This document shows, one piece after another, positions 52,443-60,271 of a DNA stretch of 64,000 bases (the first letter of the stretch is position 1; each line of letters opens with the position of its first letter). The position numbers and the translations under genes are program-made. The notes beneath the pieces were generated by a model. The model had not been told where the DNA came from. It saw nothing but the letters and a program-made list of their open reading frames with translations, and ran no database searches. Origin of the DNA: WHSW01 sp963781265 (GTDB lineage: Bacteria > Actinomycetota > Thermoleophilia > Solirubrobacterales > 70-9); assembly GCA_963781265.1 (NCBI GenBank), contig CAWAFH010000004.1:62001-126000 (forward strand), given 5' to 3'.

Positions 52443-53015
52443 TCAAGCGAGTGGGTTGGCGCGCAGCCAGGCCAGGATCTCGCCCGCGTGGCGGTCGGGC
52501 GGGAAGACCGGGTACCAGACGCGCTCGATCGAGCCGTCGCTGATCAGGAGCGTCAGCCGCTTGATCAGCGTCCGGCCGGCGACCTCGAAGGTCGGCAGCC
52601 GCAGCGCCCGGGTCAGCGCCAGCTCGGAATCCGAGAGGACCGCGAACGGAAGCCCGAGCCGTTCGGCCAGCTCGCCTTGATAGGCGGTGTCCTGGGTCGA
52701 GAGCCCGAACACCGACTCGGCGCCCGCGTCGAGCAGGTCGGCGTGGTGGTCGCGAAAGCCGCAGGTCTCGGGCGTGCAGCCGCGCGCCCCGGGGATCAGG
52801 TCCCAGTCGTCGGCGAGCAGCGCCTGCCCGGGACGACCGGTCCACGGGTAGGCGTAGACGACCGCACGGCCGGCGAGCGCCGCCGGCTCGACCCGGCTGC
52901 CGTCGGTCGCCGCGAGCGCCAGCCCGGCCGGGAGCGGCGCCCCGGGGAGGTGGTCGGCGGCCCCGTCGTCAACCGGCTCGGGGAGGTCGTCGGGGAGGGT
53001 GTAGGGGTCGGCCAT
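52443..53015 (-). CDS. Peroxiredoxin-like thiol protein
   Basis: 190 aa thioredoxin-fold protein of the AhpC/TSA group. AVVYAYPWTGRPGQ precedes PGARGCTPETCGF, giving a CxxxxC pair (peroxidatic Cys followed by a second Cys), a spacing also seen in bacterioferritin-comigratory-type peroxiredoxins with internal resolving Cys. SVFGLSTQDTAYQGELAERLGLPFAVLSD matches the later core. Likely reduces hydrogen peroxide or organic peroxides. Divergent from hrcA with 23 bp between starts. Confidence 0.85.
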   Translation of the reverse strand: MADPYTLPDDLPEPVDDGAADHLPGAPLPAGLALAATDGSRVEPAALAGRAVVYAYPWTGRPGQALLADDWDLIPGARGCTPETCGFRDHHADLLDAGAESVFGLSTQDTAYQGELAERLGLPFAVLSDSELALTRALRLPTFEVAGRTLIKRLTLLISDGSIERVWYPVFPPDRHAGEILAWLRANPLA

Positions 53016-53038
53016 CGGGTCGATCCTAGAATCGGATC

Positions 53039-54061
53039 ATGCTCTCCGAGCGCCAACAGCGGATTCTCAACCTGGTCGTCGGCTCCTACCTCGAGTCCGG
53101 CAAGCCGGTCGGCTCGGCGGCGATCGCCGAGGATCCGGACTTCGACTGGGGCTCGTCGACGGTGCGCGCCGAGCTCGCGGCGCTCGAGCGGGAGGGCTAT
53201 CTCAGCCATCCCCACACGTCCGCGGGGCGGGTGCCGACCGACTCCGGCTACCGCTTCTACGCGGACGCGCTCGTCGTCTCCGGGGCCCGCCCGGGACCGA
53301 CGAGCGGGCTGCTCGACCTGTCGCAGATGCGTCGCGAGGTCGAGGAGGCCCTGCGCGAGACGGCCGCGACCCTGTCGCGGATGACCGATCTCCTCGCGGT
53401 CGCCACCGCGCCGCCGCCCTCGGCCGCGCGTATCCACCGCGTCGAGGTGCTGTCGCTGCAACCGCGGACCGTGATGGTGGTGGTGATCGCATCCAACGGC
53501 GCGGTGACCAAGCGCGTGTTCAACTTCGAGTCCGCGGTCGACCGCGGACTGGTCGAGTGGGCGTCGAGCTTTCTCAACGAGCGCCTCAGCGGGCTCGCGC
53601 TCGGGGCCCGGATGGCCGGCGACCGCCTCGACGACCCGGAGCTCGGCCCGGCCGAGCGCGGCTTCCTGGCCGAGATCTCGGACGCCTTCGCCGGGCTCGA
53701 GAGCGAGGCCGAGAGCGACCTCTACGTCGAGGGCGCGGCGCGGCTCCTGTCAGCGGACCACGCCCCGGACCTGCCGCGCGCGGACTCGCTGATGCGGGCG
53801 CTCGAGCGGCGCGCGAACCTGCTCGAAGTACTGCGCTCGACCCTCGACCAGCGCTCGGTGTTCATGTGGATCGGTGGCGAGAACCCGGCTCCGGAGCTGC
53901 GCACCGTGAGCGTCGTCGGCGCGAACTACGGCCTCGGGTACCGCAACCTCGGCACGGTCGGAGTCGTCGGGCCGCTGCGGATGGACTACGCGACCGCGAT
54001 CAGCTCCGTCCGCGAGGCGGCCGGCGAGCTCTCCCGATTCTTCGAATCCGTCTACGACTGA
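53039..54061 (+). CDS. hrcA: Heat-inducible transcription repressor HrcA
   Basis: Repressor of chaperone operons that binds CIRCE elements. 340 aa: winged-helix N-domain (LSERQQRILNLVVGSYLESG, GSSTVRAELAALEREGYL, HTSAGRVPTDSGYRFY) and the HrcA ligand-like C-domain (LEVLRSTLDQRSVFMWIGGEN, NYGLGYRNLGTVGVVGP). TAGAAT at 53027-53032 lies 6 nt before the ATG. No CIRCE repeat was found immediately upstream. dnaJ follows after five bases. Confidence 0.96.
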   Translation: MLSERQQRILNLVVGSYLESGKPVGSAAIAEDPDFDWGSSTVRAELAALEREGYLSHPHTSAGRVPTDSGYRFYADALVVSGARPGPTSGLLDLSQMRREVEEALRETAATLSRMTDLLAVATAPPPSAARIHRVEVLSLQPRTVMVVVIASNGAVTKRVFNFESAVDRGLVEWASSFLNERLSGLALGARMAGDRLDDPELGPAERGFLAEISDAFAGLESEAESDLYVEGAARLLSADHAPDLPRADSLMRALERRANLLEVLRSTLDQRSVFMWIGGENPAPELRTVSVVGANYGLGYRNLGTVGVVGPLRMDYATAISSVREAAGELSRFFESVYD

Positions 54062-54066
54062 AGCCA

Positions 54067-55140
54067 GTGCCGACCGATTACTACGAGCTGCTCGGGGTCG
54101 ACCGAACCGCGTCCGACACCGAGATCAAGAAGGCGTTTCGCCGGCTCGCTCGCGAGTTGCATCCGGACGTCAACAAGGAGGACCCGGACGCCGAGGAGAA
54201 GTTCAAGGAGGCGGCGGAGGCCTACGAGGTGCTCGCCGACCCCGAACGCCGTCGGACCTACGACGCGTACGGGCACGAGGGCCTGCGCAGCGGCGGCTTC
54301 TCGCCGCACGCCGCCGGCGGCATCGACGACATCCTCTCGGCCCTCTTCGGGCAGGGGAACTCGCCGTTCGGCGACATCTTCGGCGCCGGTCGTCGCGGCG
54401 GCCCGGCGACTGGTGCGGACATCGGGGTCGAGGTCGCGATCGGCCTCGACGAGGTCGTCACCGGGGCCCGCCGGGAGGTCGCGTTCGACTCGATCTCGCC
54501 CTGCGAGCGCTGCCGCGGCAACGGCGCCGAGCCGGGCACCCCCATCCACACGTGCGAGACCTGCGGCGGGGCGGGGCAGGTGCAGCAGGTTCGCAGCAGC
54601 GCGTTCGGCCAGCTGGTCCAGACCGGCCCATGCCCGAGGTGCGGCGGCGCCGGCAAGATCCCCGAGCAGCCGTGCGAGCGCTGCGACGGCTCCGGCCGTG
54701 AGCGCCGCGAGCGGACCTGGGAGGTCGAGATCCCGGCGGGGATCGAGTCGGGCCAGCGGATCAGGATCGGCGGCGCGGGCCACGCGGGCGAGCCGGGGGC
54801 GCCGGCCGGCGACCTCTACGTCCTGGTCACGGTCGCCGACGACGAGCGCTTCGAGCGCCGCGGCGACGACCTCGTGACGACCCTCGAGGTCCCGGCGACG
54901 CTGGCGATGGTCGGCGGCGCGCTGACCGTCGCAACGCTCGACGGCGACCGAGAGGTCAAGGTCCCGGCCGGGTCCCAGCAGGGCGACTCGCACCGGCTCA
55001 AGGGGCTCGGGCTGCCCTCGCTTCGCAACGGCAAGCGCGGTTCGCAGTACGTGCTCTTCGACCTCGTCGTCCCTCGCAAGCTCTCCCGCAAGCAGCGCGA
55101 CCTGGCCAACCAGCTGCACGAATCGCTCGACGGCAAGTGA
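54067..55140 (+). CDS. dnaJ: Chaperone protein DnaJ
   Basis: Hsp40 co-chaperone of DnaK. 357 aa from GTG 54067: J-domain with HPDVNKEDPDAEEKF (HPD motif), a Gly/Phe-rich linker (FGQGNSPFGDIFGAGRRGG), four zinc-binding CxxCxGxG-type repeats (CERCRGNG, CETCGGAG, CPRCGGAG, CERCDGSG) and the C-terminal substrate domain. The stop overlaps prmA (GTGA). The hrcA-dnaJ-prmA order is widespread. Confidence 0.96.
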   Translation: MPTDYYELLGVDRTASDTEIKKAFRRLARELHPDVNKEDPDAEEKFKEAAEAYEVLADPERRRTYDAYGHEGLRSGGFSPHAAGGIDDILSALFGQGNSPFGDIFGAGRRGGPATGADIGVEVAIGLDEVVTGARREVAFDSISPCERCRGNGAEPGTPIHTCETCGGAGQVQQVRSSAFGQLVQTGPCPRCGGAGKIPEQPCERCDGSGRERRERTWEVEIPAGIESGQRIRIGGAGHAGEPGAPAGDLYVLVTVADDERFERRGDDLVTTLEVPATLAMVGGALTVATLDGDREVKVPAGSQQGDSHRLKGLGLPSLRNGKRGSQYVLFDLVVPRKLSRKQRDLANQLHESLDGK

Positions 55141-56081
55141 TCCGCCTGGCGGTCCGCTGCCGGCCGGAGCTCGCCGAGCGGGTGCTCGCCGACCTGCTCG
55201 AGCTGGTGCCGGGGGGCGTCGAGGAGGAGCGCGGGGCCGAGTGGGTCGAGTTTGCGATCTACGGGCCGCCGGGCGAGGTCCCGCAGCTCCCGGACCTCGA
55301 GGCGGCGGCGGGCGACGGCCTGGTCGAGATCAGCTCGACGGAGATCCCGGACGACTGGGCCGACCGCTGGCGCGACTTCCACGTCCCGATCGCGATCGGC
55401 GACGGGCGGATCATCGTCCGCCCCTCGTGGGAGAGCGCCAACCCCCATCCCTCCACTGACCCCCGTCCCTCCGCCAACCCCCGTCCCTCGACCGATCCCC
55501 GCCCCTCCGCCGACCCCGGCACCCCCGGACGCGAAGCGGAGGAGGTGCCGGGCAGTAATTCGGAGGAGGTGCCGGGCATAGATGTCATCGTCGACCCCGG
55601 GCAGGCTTTCGGCACGGGCGCGCACGCGACGACGAAGCTCTGCCTCGAGCTGCTGCTCGAGCTCGCGGACGCCGGCGAGGCGTCCGGCCCGCTCGTCGAC
55701 CTCGGCACCGGCTCCGGCGTGCTCGCGATCTGCGCCGCGAAGCTCGGCTGGGGGCCCGTCGTCGCGGTCGACAGCGAGCCCGCGTCGATCGAGGCCGCGG
55801 CCGGCAACGCCGCCGTCAACGGGGTCGAGCTCGAGCTCGAGCGCCTCAACCTGCGTGAGCGGCCGCCGCCGGCCGCGCCGATCGTGGTCGCGAACCTGAC
55901 GGCGCCGCTGCTCGAGGCGGTCGCGGAGCGTTTCGAGGCGCCGCCGGCGACCATGGTCTGCTCGGGCCTGCTGGCGACCGAGGTGGAGCGGGTCGCCGCA
56001 GCGCTCGGCGCGGCGGGCCTCGCGGTCGCGTCGGAGCGCTCCGAGGGAGACTGGGCCGCCCTGCTGGCACGGGCGAAATAG
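55137..56081 (+). CDS. prmA: Ribosomal protein L11 methyltransferase with low-complexity insert
   Basis: S-adenosylmethionine-dependent methyltransferase that modifies L11. 314 aa from GTG 55137. The N-domain ends with IIVRPSWE; the catalytic domain has DPGQAFGTGAHATTKLCLELL, VDLGTGSGVLAICAAKLG and NLTAPLL. Between them, residues about 101-146 are an insert of NPHPST/DPRPSA hexapeptide repeats and two EEVPG segments, replacing the usual short linker. The insert DNA is repetitive (see 55441-55578). Coupled to dnaJ by GTGA. Confidence 0.94.
   Translation: MIRLAVRCRPELAERVLADLLELVPGGVEEERGAEWVEFAIYGPPGEVPQLPDLEAAAGDGLVEISSTEIPDDWADRWRDFHVPIAIGDGRIIVRPSWESANPHPSTDPRPSANPRPSTDPRPSADPGTPGREAEEVPGSNSEEVPGIDVIVDPGQAFGTGAHATTKLCLELLLELADAGEASGPLVDLGTGSGVLAICAAKLGWGPVVAVDSEPASIEAAAGNAAVNGVELELERLNLRERPPPAAPIVVANLTAPLLEAVAERFEAPPATMVCSGLLATEVERVAAALGAAGLAVASERSEGDWAALLARAK
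55441..55578 (+). repeat. Repeat cluster inserted in prmA
   Basis: Four tandem 18-bp units (55441-55512; consensus ACCCCCGTCCCTCCGCCA) are followed by GACGCGAAGCGGAGGA (55528-55543), shared with the leuS 3' flank, and two direct copies of CGGAGGAGGTGCCGGGCA (55537-55554, 55561-55578). CCCCGGCACC at about 55515 is complementary to GGTGCCGGG, so the cluster can form hairpins. It stays in frame. Confidence 0.65.
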
Positions 56082-56117
56082 CGGGATTCCGCCTACGGTC
56101 GCGAATAGGGTGCGCGT

Positions 56118-56615
56118 ATGCAGACACTCGCCGTGACCTTCTACGACGTCGTCGTGTGGCTCCACATCAGTTCGGTGGTGCTCGCCTTCGGGCCGACCTT
56201 CGCCTTCGGCATCTACATCGCCCTGGCGCAACGCAAGTACCCGCGGGCGATGCCGGCCGTGCTCGAGTCGCAGATCACGATCAGCCGCTCGATGGTGACG
56301 ATCGGCGCGGTCCTGCTCCTGATCACCGGCCTCTATCTCGCCGGCAAGTCGTGGGAGATGAGCGACTTCTTCGTGATCTGGGGCCTGTTGGCGACCATCG
56401 CCCTGCTCGGTCTCGTGCACGGCTTCTTCATCCCCAACGACTCGCGCGCGCTGCGCGCCGCGAAGCGCGACATCGACGCGGCCGGGCCCACCGGCGAGGT
56501 CGAGTTCAGCCGTGAGTTCGCGGAAAACTCCGGCCGCAGCGCCCGCATGGGACCGATCGCCGGGTTGATCGTCATCCTGACGATCTACGTGATGGCCGCG
56601 AAGCCGTTCCTCTAG
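56118..56615 (+). CDS. Four-helix membrane protein (DUF2269-like)
   Basis: 165 aa with four predicted transmembrane segments (about 8-30, 53-73, 82-104, 145-163). The first has VVVWLHISSVVLAFGPTFAFG, with a His that may be conserved as in DUF2269-type proteins. Loop 3-4 is charged (DSRALRAAKRDIDAAG). TAGGGT (56106-56111) is 6 nt before the ATG. Function unknown. Overlaps the convergent SIGS-repeat gene by four bases. Confidence 0.75.
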   Translation: MQTLAVTFYDVVVWLHISSVVLAFGPTFAFGIYIALAQRKYPRAMPAVLESQITISRSMVTIGAVLLLITGLYLAGKSWEMSDFFVIWGLLATIALLGLVHGFFIPNDSRALRAAKRDIDAAGPTGEVEFSREFAENSGRSARMGPIAGLIVILTIYVMAAKPFL

Positions 56616-56929
56616 GCGCGCGCCGCGATCAGCACGGCGGCCAGGGCCAGCACGCCCGCGGCGATCAGCGTGGCTCGCGGGTTCGGCTCGCCCATCACGG
56701 CGCCGACCGCACCGGCGGACATCACCGCTTGGCGCGAGCCCGCGGACATCGCCGAGCCGACCGACCCGACCGAGGCGATCGAGAACGCCGAGGCCCCGGA
56801 CCCGACCGAGGCGATCGAGAGCGCCGAGCCGACGGAGCCGATGGAGAGGACCGAGCCCTTCGAGCAGATCGAGAGCAGCGAATCCTCGGACCACAGCGAG
56901 AGCTTTGAACCGTCGTCGCTCGCGGGCAT
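56612..56929 (-). CDS. SxGSxxS-repeat protein with C-terminal transmembrane segment
   Basis: 105 aa. Residues about 18-72 repeat a serine/glycine pattern (KGSVLSIGSVGSALSIASVG, then SAFSIASVGSVGSAMSAGS), with small residues every five or so, which suggests a narrow beta-solenoid or pentapeptide-like stack. A single hydrophobic helix is at about 86-104 (ATLIAAGVLALAAVLIAAR), giving a tail-anchored topology. No signal peptide or enzymatic motif. DNA repeats show as GACCGAGGCGATCGAGA on the other strand. Divergent from murI. Confidence 0.6.
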   Translation of the reverse strand: MPASDDGSKLSLWSEDSLLSICSKGSVLSIGSVGSALSIASVGSGASAFSIASVGSVGSAMSAGSRQAVMSAGAVGAVMGEPNPRATLIAAGVLALAAVLIAARA

Positions 56930-56962
56930 GCCCCCAGTCTGTCAAGCGGCGACAATTCGGCA

Positions 56963-57784
56963 GTGACCCCCGGCCCCGACCCGTCGCTGCCGATCGCCGT
57001 CTTCGATTCCGGCGTCGGTGGCCTCACCGTCCTCCACGAGTGCCTCGTCTCGCTGCCGGAGGAGGACTACCTGTACCTCGGCGACGACGCGCGCTTTCCG
57101 TACGGCGCGAAGACCGAGGAGGAGCTGCGCGCGTGCGTCGAGCGCAGCACCGCATATCTGCTGGATCGCGGCGTGAAGCTGATCGTGATCGCCTGCAACT
57201 CGGCCGCCTCCGCCGGGCTCGAGGCGACGCGGCGCCAGGCGGCCGAGCGCGGCGTGGAGGTCGTCGCCGTGATCGAGCCCGAGGCGGAGATCGCCGCCGC
57301 GATCACCGACAGCGGCCGCGTCGGCGTGCTCGCGACCGCCGCGACGGTCGCCGGCGGCGCCTATCTGCGCGCGCTCGGGACCCAGCACCGCGAGCTCACG
57401 GTGACCCAGGTCGCGGCGCCCGACCTCGCCGCGATCATCCAGCGCGGCTTCCCGTTCTCCGAGCAGGTGGTGGAGACGGTGCGCTCCTATTGCGCCCCGC
57501 TGAAGCGCGCCCGGGTCGACACGGTGATCCTCGGCTGCACTCACTATCCGCTCGTCCGGCCGATGCTCCAGCGCTTCCTCGGCCGCGACGTCCGCTTGGT
57601 GACGGCCGGCCACGCCCTCGCCGCCTCCGCCCAGCGGATCCTCGAGTCGCGAAGCCTCGAGACCGCGAACCGGGACGAGGGCGCCTACCGGTTCCTGTGC
57701 ACGGGCGATCCGCAGGCCTTCCGCGAGCTCGGCACCCGGTTCCTGCAGCTGCCGCTCGGCGAGGTCGAGCGGGTCGACCTCTGA
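56963..57784 (+). CDS. murI: Glutamate racemase
   Basis: Makes D-glutamate for the peptidoglycan peptide. 273 aa. Two catalytic Cys are seen: IACNSAASAG (Cys about 79) and LGCTHYPLVRP (Cys about 193), with VFDSGVGGLTVL at the start and LYLGDDARFPYG for substrate binding. GTG start 56963; GACAAT at 56951-56956 is a possible -10 box. Divergent from the SIGS-repeat gene and followed by yqeY. Confidence 0.96.
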   Translation: MTPGPDPSLPIAVFDSGVGGLTVLHECLVSLPEEDYLYLGDDARFPYGAKTEEELRACVERSTAYLLDRGVKLIVIACNSAASAGLEATRRQAAERGVEVVAVIEPEAEIAAAITDSGRVGVLATAATVAGGAYLRALGTQHRELTVTQVAAPDLAAIIQRGFPFSEQVVETVRSYCAPLKRARVDTVILGCTHYPLVRPMLQRFLGRDVRLVTAGHALAASAQRILESRSLETANRDEGAYRFLCTGDPQAFRELGTRFLQLPLGEVERVDL

Positions 57785-57805
57785 GGCGCCGTTACCCTTC
57801 TCTCG

Positions 57806-58237
57806 ATGGCGATTCTCGAGCAGGTACAGGCGGATACGAGGGCGGCGATGAAGGCCGGCGAGCGCGAGCGCGTCACGGCGCTGCGCATGGTCGCCGACGC
57901 CCTGCAGAAGGACGCGAAGGACGGTGGCTCGGATGAGATCGCCGTGCTGCGCCGCGAGCGCAAGCGCCGGCTCGAGGCCGCCGAGGCCTATCGCGACGGC
58001 GGCAGCGGCGACCGCGCGGAATCGGAGGAGGCCGAGGCGCGCGAGATCGAGCGCTACCTGCCGGCCGAGATGTCGGACGCCGACCTCGCGACGATCGTGG
58101 ACGAGGCGATCGCCGAGTCCGGCGCCGAGGCGCCCGGCGACATGGGCAAGGTGATGGGGGCGTTGATGCCGAAGGTCGGCGGCCGCGCCGACGGCAAGCG
58201 GGTCAGCGCCGCGGTGCGCGAGCGGCTCGCGGGATAG
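57806..58237 (+). CDS. yqeY: GatB/YqeY domain protein
   Basis: 143 aa, all helical, homologous to the tRNA-binding tail of GatB. ILEQVQADTRAAMKAGERER and EIERYLPAEMSDADLATIVDEA match the family; GDMGKVMGALMPKVGGRADG is the conserved C-terminal motif. Members are thought to bind tRNA but their role is not settled. TACCCT (57793-57798) is 7 nt before the ATG. Followed by phoH after three bases. Confidence 0.93.
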   Translation: MAILEQVQADTRAAMKAGERERVTALRMVADALQKDAKDGGSDEIAVLRRERKRRLEAAEAYRDGGSGDRAESEEAEAREIERYLPAEMSDADLATIVDEAIAESGAEAPGDMGKVMGALMPKVGGRADGKRVSAAVRERLAG

Positions 58238-58240
58238 CCC

Positions 58241-60271
58241 TTGGCCCGCCGCCAGCTGACCCTCGACAACACGATCGCCGCCGAGCTCGCGGGCTCCGAG
58301 GACACGGTCCTGCGCGAGCTCGAGGAACGGCTCGGCTGCGAGCTGTTCCTGCGCGGCAACGTGCTCACCCTCGACGGCGACGACGATGACGTCCGCCGCG
58401 CCGCGACGATGGTCGACGAGCTCGTCGGCCTGGTCGAGCGCGGCCACGACCTCGCCCCGGCGACGATCGAGACCGTGACCGGGGCGATCGCGGCGGAGGA
58501 GAAGCCGGCGGAGATCCTCGAGGACGTGATCTGGCGGCACCGGTCGACGAAGGTGGCGCCGAAGACCGTCAACCAGAAGCGCTACACGGACTCGATCCGC
58601 CGCCACACGGTCACCTTCGGCATCGGCCCGGCGGGCACCGGCAAGACCTTCCTCGCGGTGGCCAGCGCGGTCGCGGCGCTCGAATCGCGCAAGGTCAGCC
58701 GGATCATCCTCACGCGGCCGGCGGTCGAGGCGGGCGAGCGGCTCGGCTTCCTGCCCGGAGACATCCAGGCGAAGGTCGACCCGTATCTGCGGCCGCTGTT
58801 CGACGCGCTCTACGACATGCTGGACCCGGAGAAGGTCCTGACCTACTTCGATCGCGGCGTGATCGAGGTCGCGCCCCTCGCATTCATGCGCGGACGGGCG
58901 CAGCCGGTCACGAGCCAGGTGCTGACTCCGGATGGCTATCGCGCGATCGGCGAGCTGCGGGTGGGCGACCTGGTCACCGGGTCCGACGGCCGACCCACCC
59001 CCGTGCTCGGCGTCCACCCGCAGGGCCGCAAGGAGGTCTTCCGCGTCCGGGCGCAGGACGGTGCCTCGACCCTGGCCTGCGGCGAGCACCTCTGGCACGT
59101 CTTCACCGCCAGTGACCGCCGCCGCGGGAGGCCCGGCCGAGTCATGCAGACCCGGGAGATGATCGGCAACCTCCGCACGGCTCACCAGCGCCGCTACGAG
59201 CTTCCGCTGCTCAGCGCCGCGGCTGAGTTTCCCGCTCGCGAGGTCGCGATGGATCCGTACGCCCTCGGCCTGCTGCTCGGCGACGGTTGCCTGACGACGA
59301 CGACCACGCCCATGTTCTCGACCCGGGATCCGGAGCTGGCAACCGCGCTCGAGGACGCGCTCGACGGAATCGAGCTCCGCGAAAAGGGCGAGGGGGACTA
59401 CGTGCTTCGCAACCGGGAGGCCCGTCGCGGCGGCGTCGCGGTCGCCAACCCGGTGACCGCGATCCTCCGCGAGCTGATGCTGGCGGGGGCGACCTCGGTG
59501 ACGAAGTTCGTCCCGCTCGACTACCTGCTCAACTCGAGTGAGGTCCGCATCGCGCTGCTTCAGGGTTTGCTCGACACCGACGGCGGGCCGGTCACCCAGG
59601 CGGGGCGGACCTGCCGGATTCAGTACACGACCTGTTCGGACGTTCTGCGCGATGACGTCGTGTTCCTGGTCCGCTCGCTGGGCGGCGTCGCCTACTGGCG
59701 GTGTCGCTCGGCCGCCGGACGCAAGCCGGGTCGTGCCCGTGGGCGGCCGGTCCATCACCGCGCTGACGCCTACGCCCTCGACATCCGCCTTCCGCAGGGG
59801 ATCGAGCCCTTCCGCCTGAAGCGCAAGCGGGCGCTATACGAGCGGGACGGCGGGGGTCGCCCCGCCCGGTTCATCGATTCGATCGAGCCCGAGGGCGAGG
59901 CGGAGACCGTCTGCATCCAGGTCGCGGCGCCCGACTCGCTGTACGTCACCGACGACCTGCTGCTGACCCACAACACGCTCAACGACTCGTTCGTGATCCT
60001 CGACGAGGCCCAGAACACGAGCCCGGAGCAGATGAAGATGTTCCTGACCAGGCTCGGGTTCGGGTCGAGGATGGTGGTCACCGGGGACATCACCCAGATC
60101 GATCTGCCCCGCGACCAGCGCTCCGGCCTGGTCGTCGTCAGCGAGATCCTCTCCGCGGTCGACGACATCGCGTTCGTGCGCTTCGGCGGGGACGACGTCG
60201 TGCGCCACCAGCTGGTCCAGCGGATCGTCGCCGCCTACGGCGAATACTCGGAGCGCAACCCCCCGAGTTGA
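58241..60271 (+). CDS. phoH: PhoH-family ATPase interrupted by an intein
   Basis: PhoH-like protein, a P-loop ATPase connected with RNA metabolism; here in the usual phoH-ybeY-era order. TTG start at 58241. After splicing it would be 317 aa: residues 1-219 (GIGPAGTGKTFLAVA Walker A; APLAFMRGR) joined to 579-676 (TLNDSFVILDEAQNTSPEQM Walker B; TGDITQIDLPRDQRSGL). The intein (220-578) sits between RGR and TLND, directly before Walker B, so unspliced protein should be inactive. The stop overlaps the ybeY-era start. Confidence 0.95.
   Translation: MARRQLTLDNTIAAELAGSEDTVLRELEERLGCELFLRGNVLTLDGDDDDVRRAATMVDELVGLVERGHDLAPATIETVTGAIAAEEKPAEILEDVIWRHRSTKVAPKTVNQKRYTDSIRRHTVTFGIGPAGTGKTFLAVASAVAALESRKVSRIILTRPAVEAGERLGFLPGDIQAKVDPYLRPLFDALYDMLDPEKVLTYFDRGVIEVAPLAFMRGRAQPVTSQVLTPDGYRAIGELRVGDLVTGSDGRPTPVLGVHPQGRKEVFRVRAQDGASTLACGEHLWHVFTASDRRRGRPGRVMQTREMIGNLRTAHQRRYELPLLSAAAEFPAREVAMDPYALGLLLGDGCLTTTTTPMFSTRDPELATALEDALDGIELREKGEGDYVLRNREARRGGVAVANPVTAILRELMLAGATSVTKFVPLDYLLNSSEVRIALLQGLLDTDGGPVTQAGRTCRIQYTTCSDVLRDDVVFLVRSLGGVAYWRCRSAAGRKPGRARGRPVHHRADAYALDIRLPQGIEPFRLKRKRALYERDGGGRPARFIDSIEPEGEAETVCIQVAAPDSLYVTDDLLLTHNTLNDSFVILDEAQNTSPEQMKMFLTRLGFGSRMVVTGDITQIDLPRDQRSGLVVVSEILSAVDDIAFVRFGGDDVVRHQLVQRIVAAYGEYSERNPPS
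58898..59974 (+). mobile_element. Class-3-like intein with LAGLIDADG homing endonuclease
   Basis: 359 residues (220-578 of the precursor). It begins with Ala instead of Cys or Ser and ends LLLTHN, followed by Thr as first extein residue. A Trp two residues after the block-B His (EHLW, Trp285), Cys558 in block F (TVCIQV) and Thr579 match the WCT signature of class 3 inteins, where the block-F Cys starts splicing. Two LAGLIDADG-type motifs, ALGLLLGDG (341-349) and LLQGLLDTDG (439-448), mark a homing endonuclease. Base composition is like the host, suggesting long residence. Confidence 0.88.

Noticed and set aside
53000..53039. CIRCE element upstream of hrcA
   Set aside because: No TTAGCACTC-N9-GAGTGCTAA-like inverted repeat was found in the short spacer.
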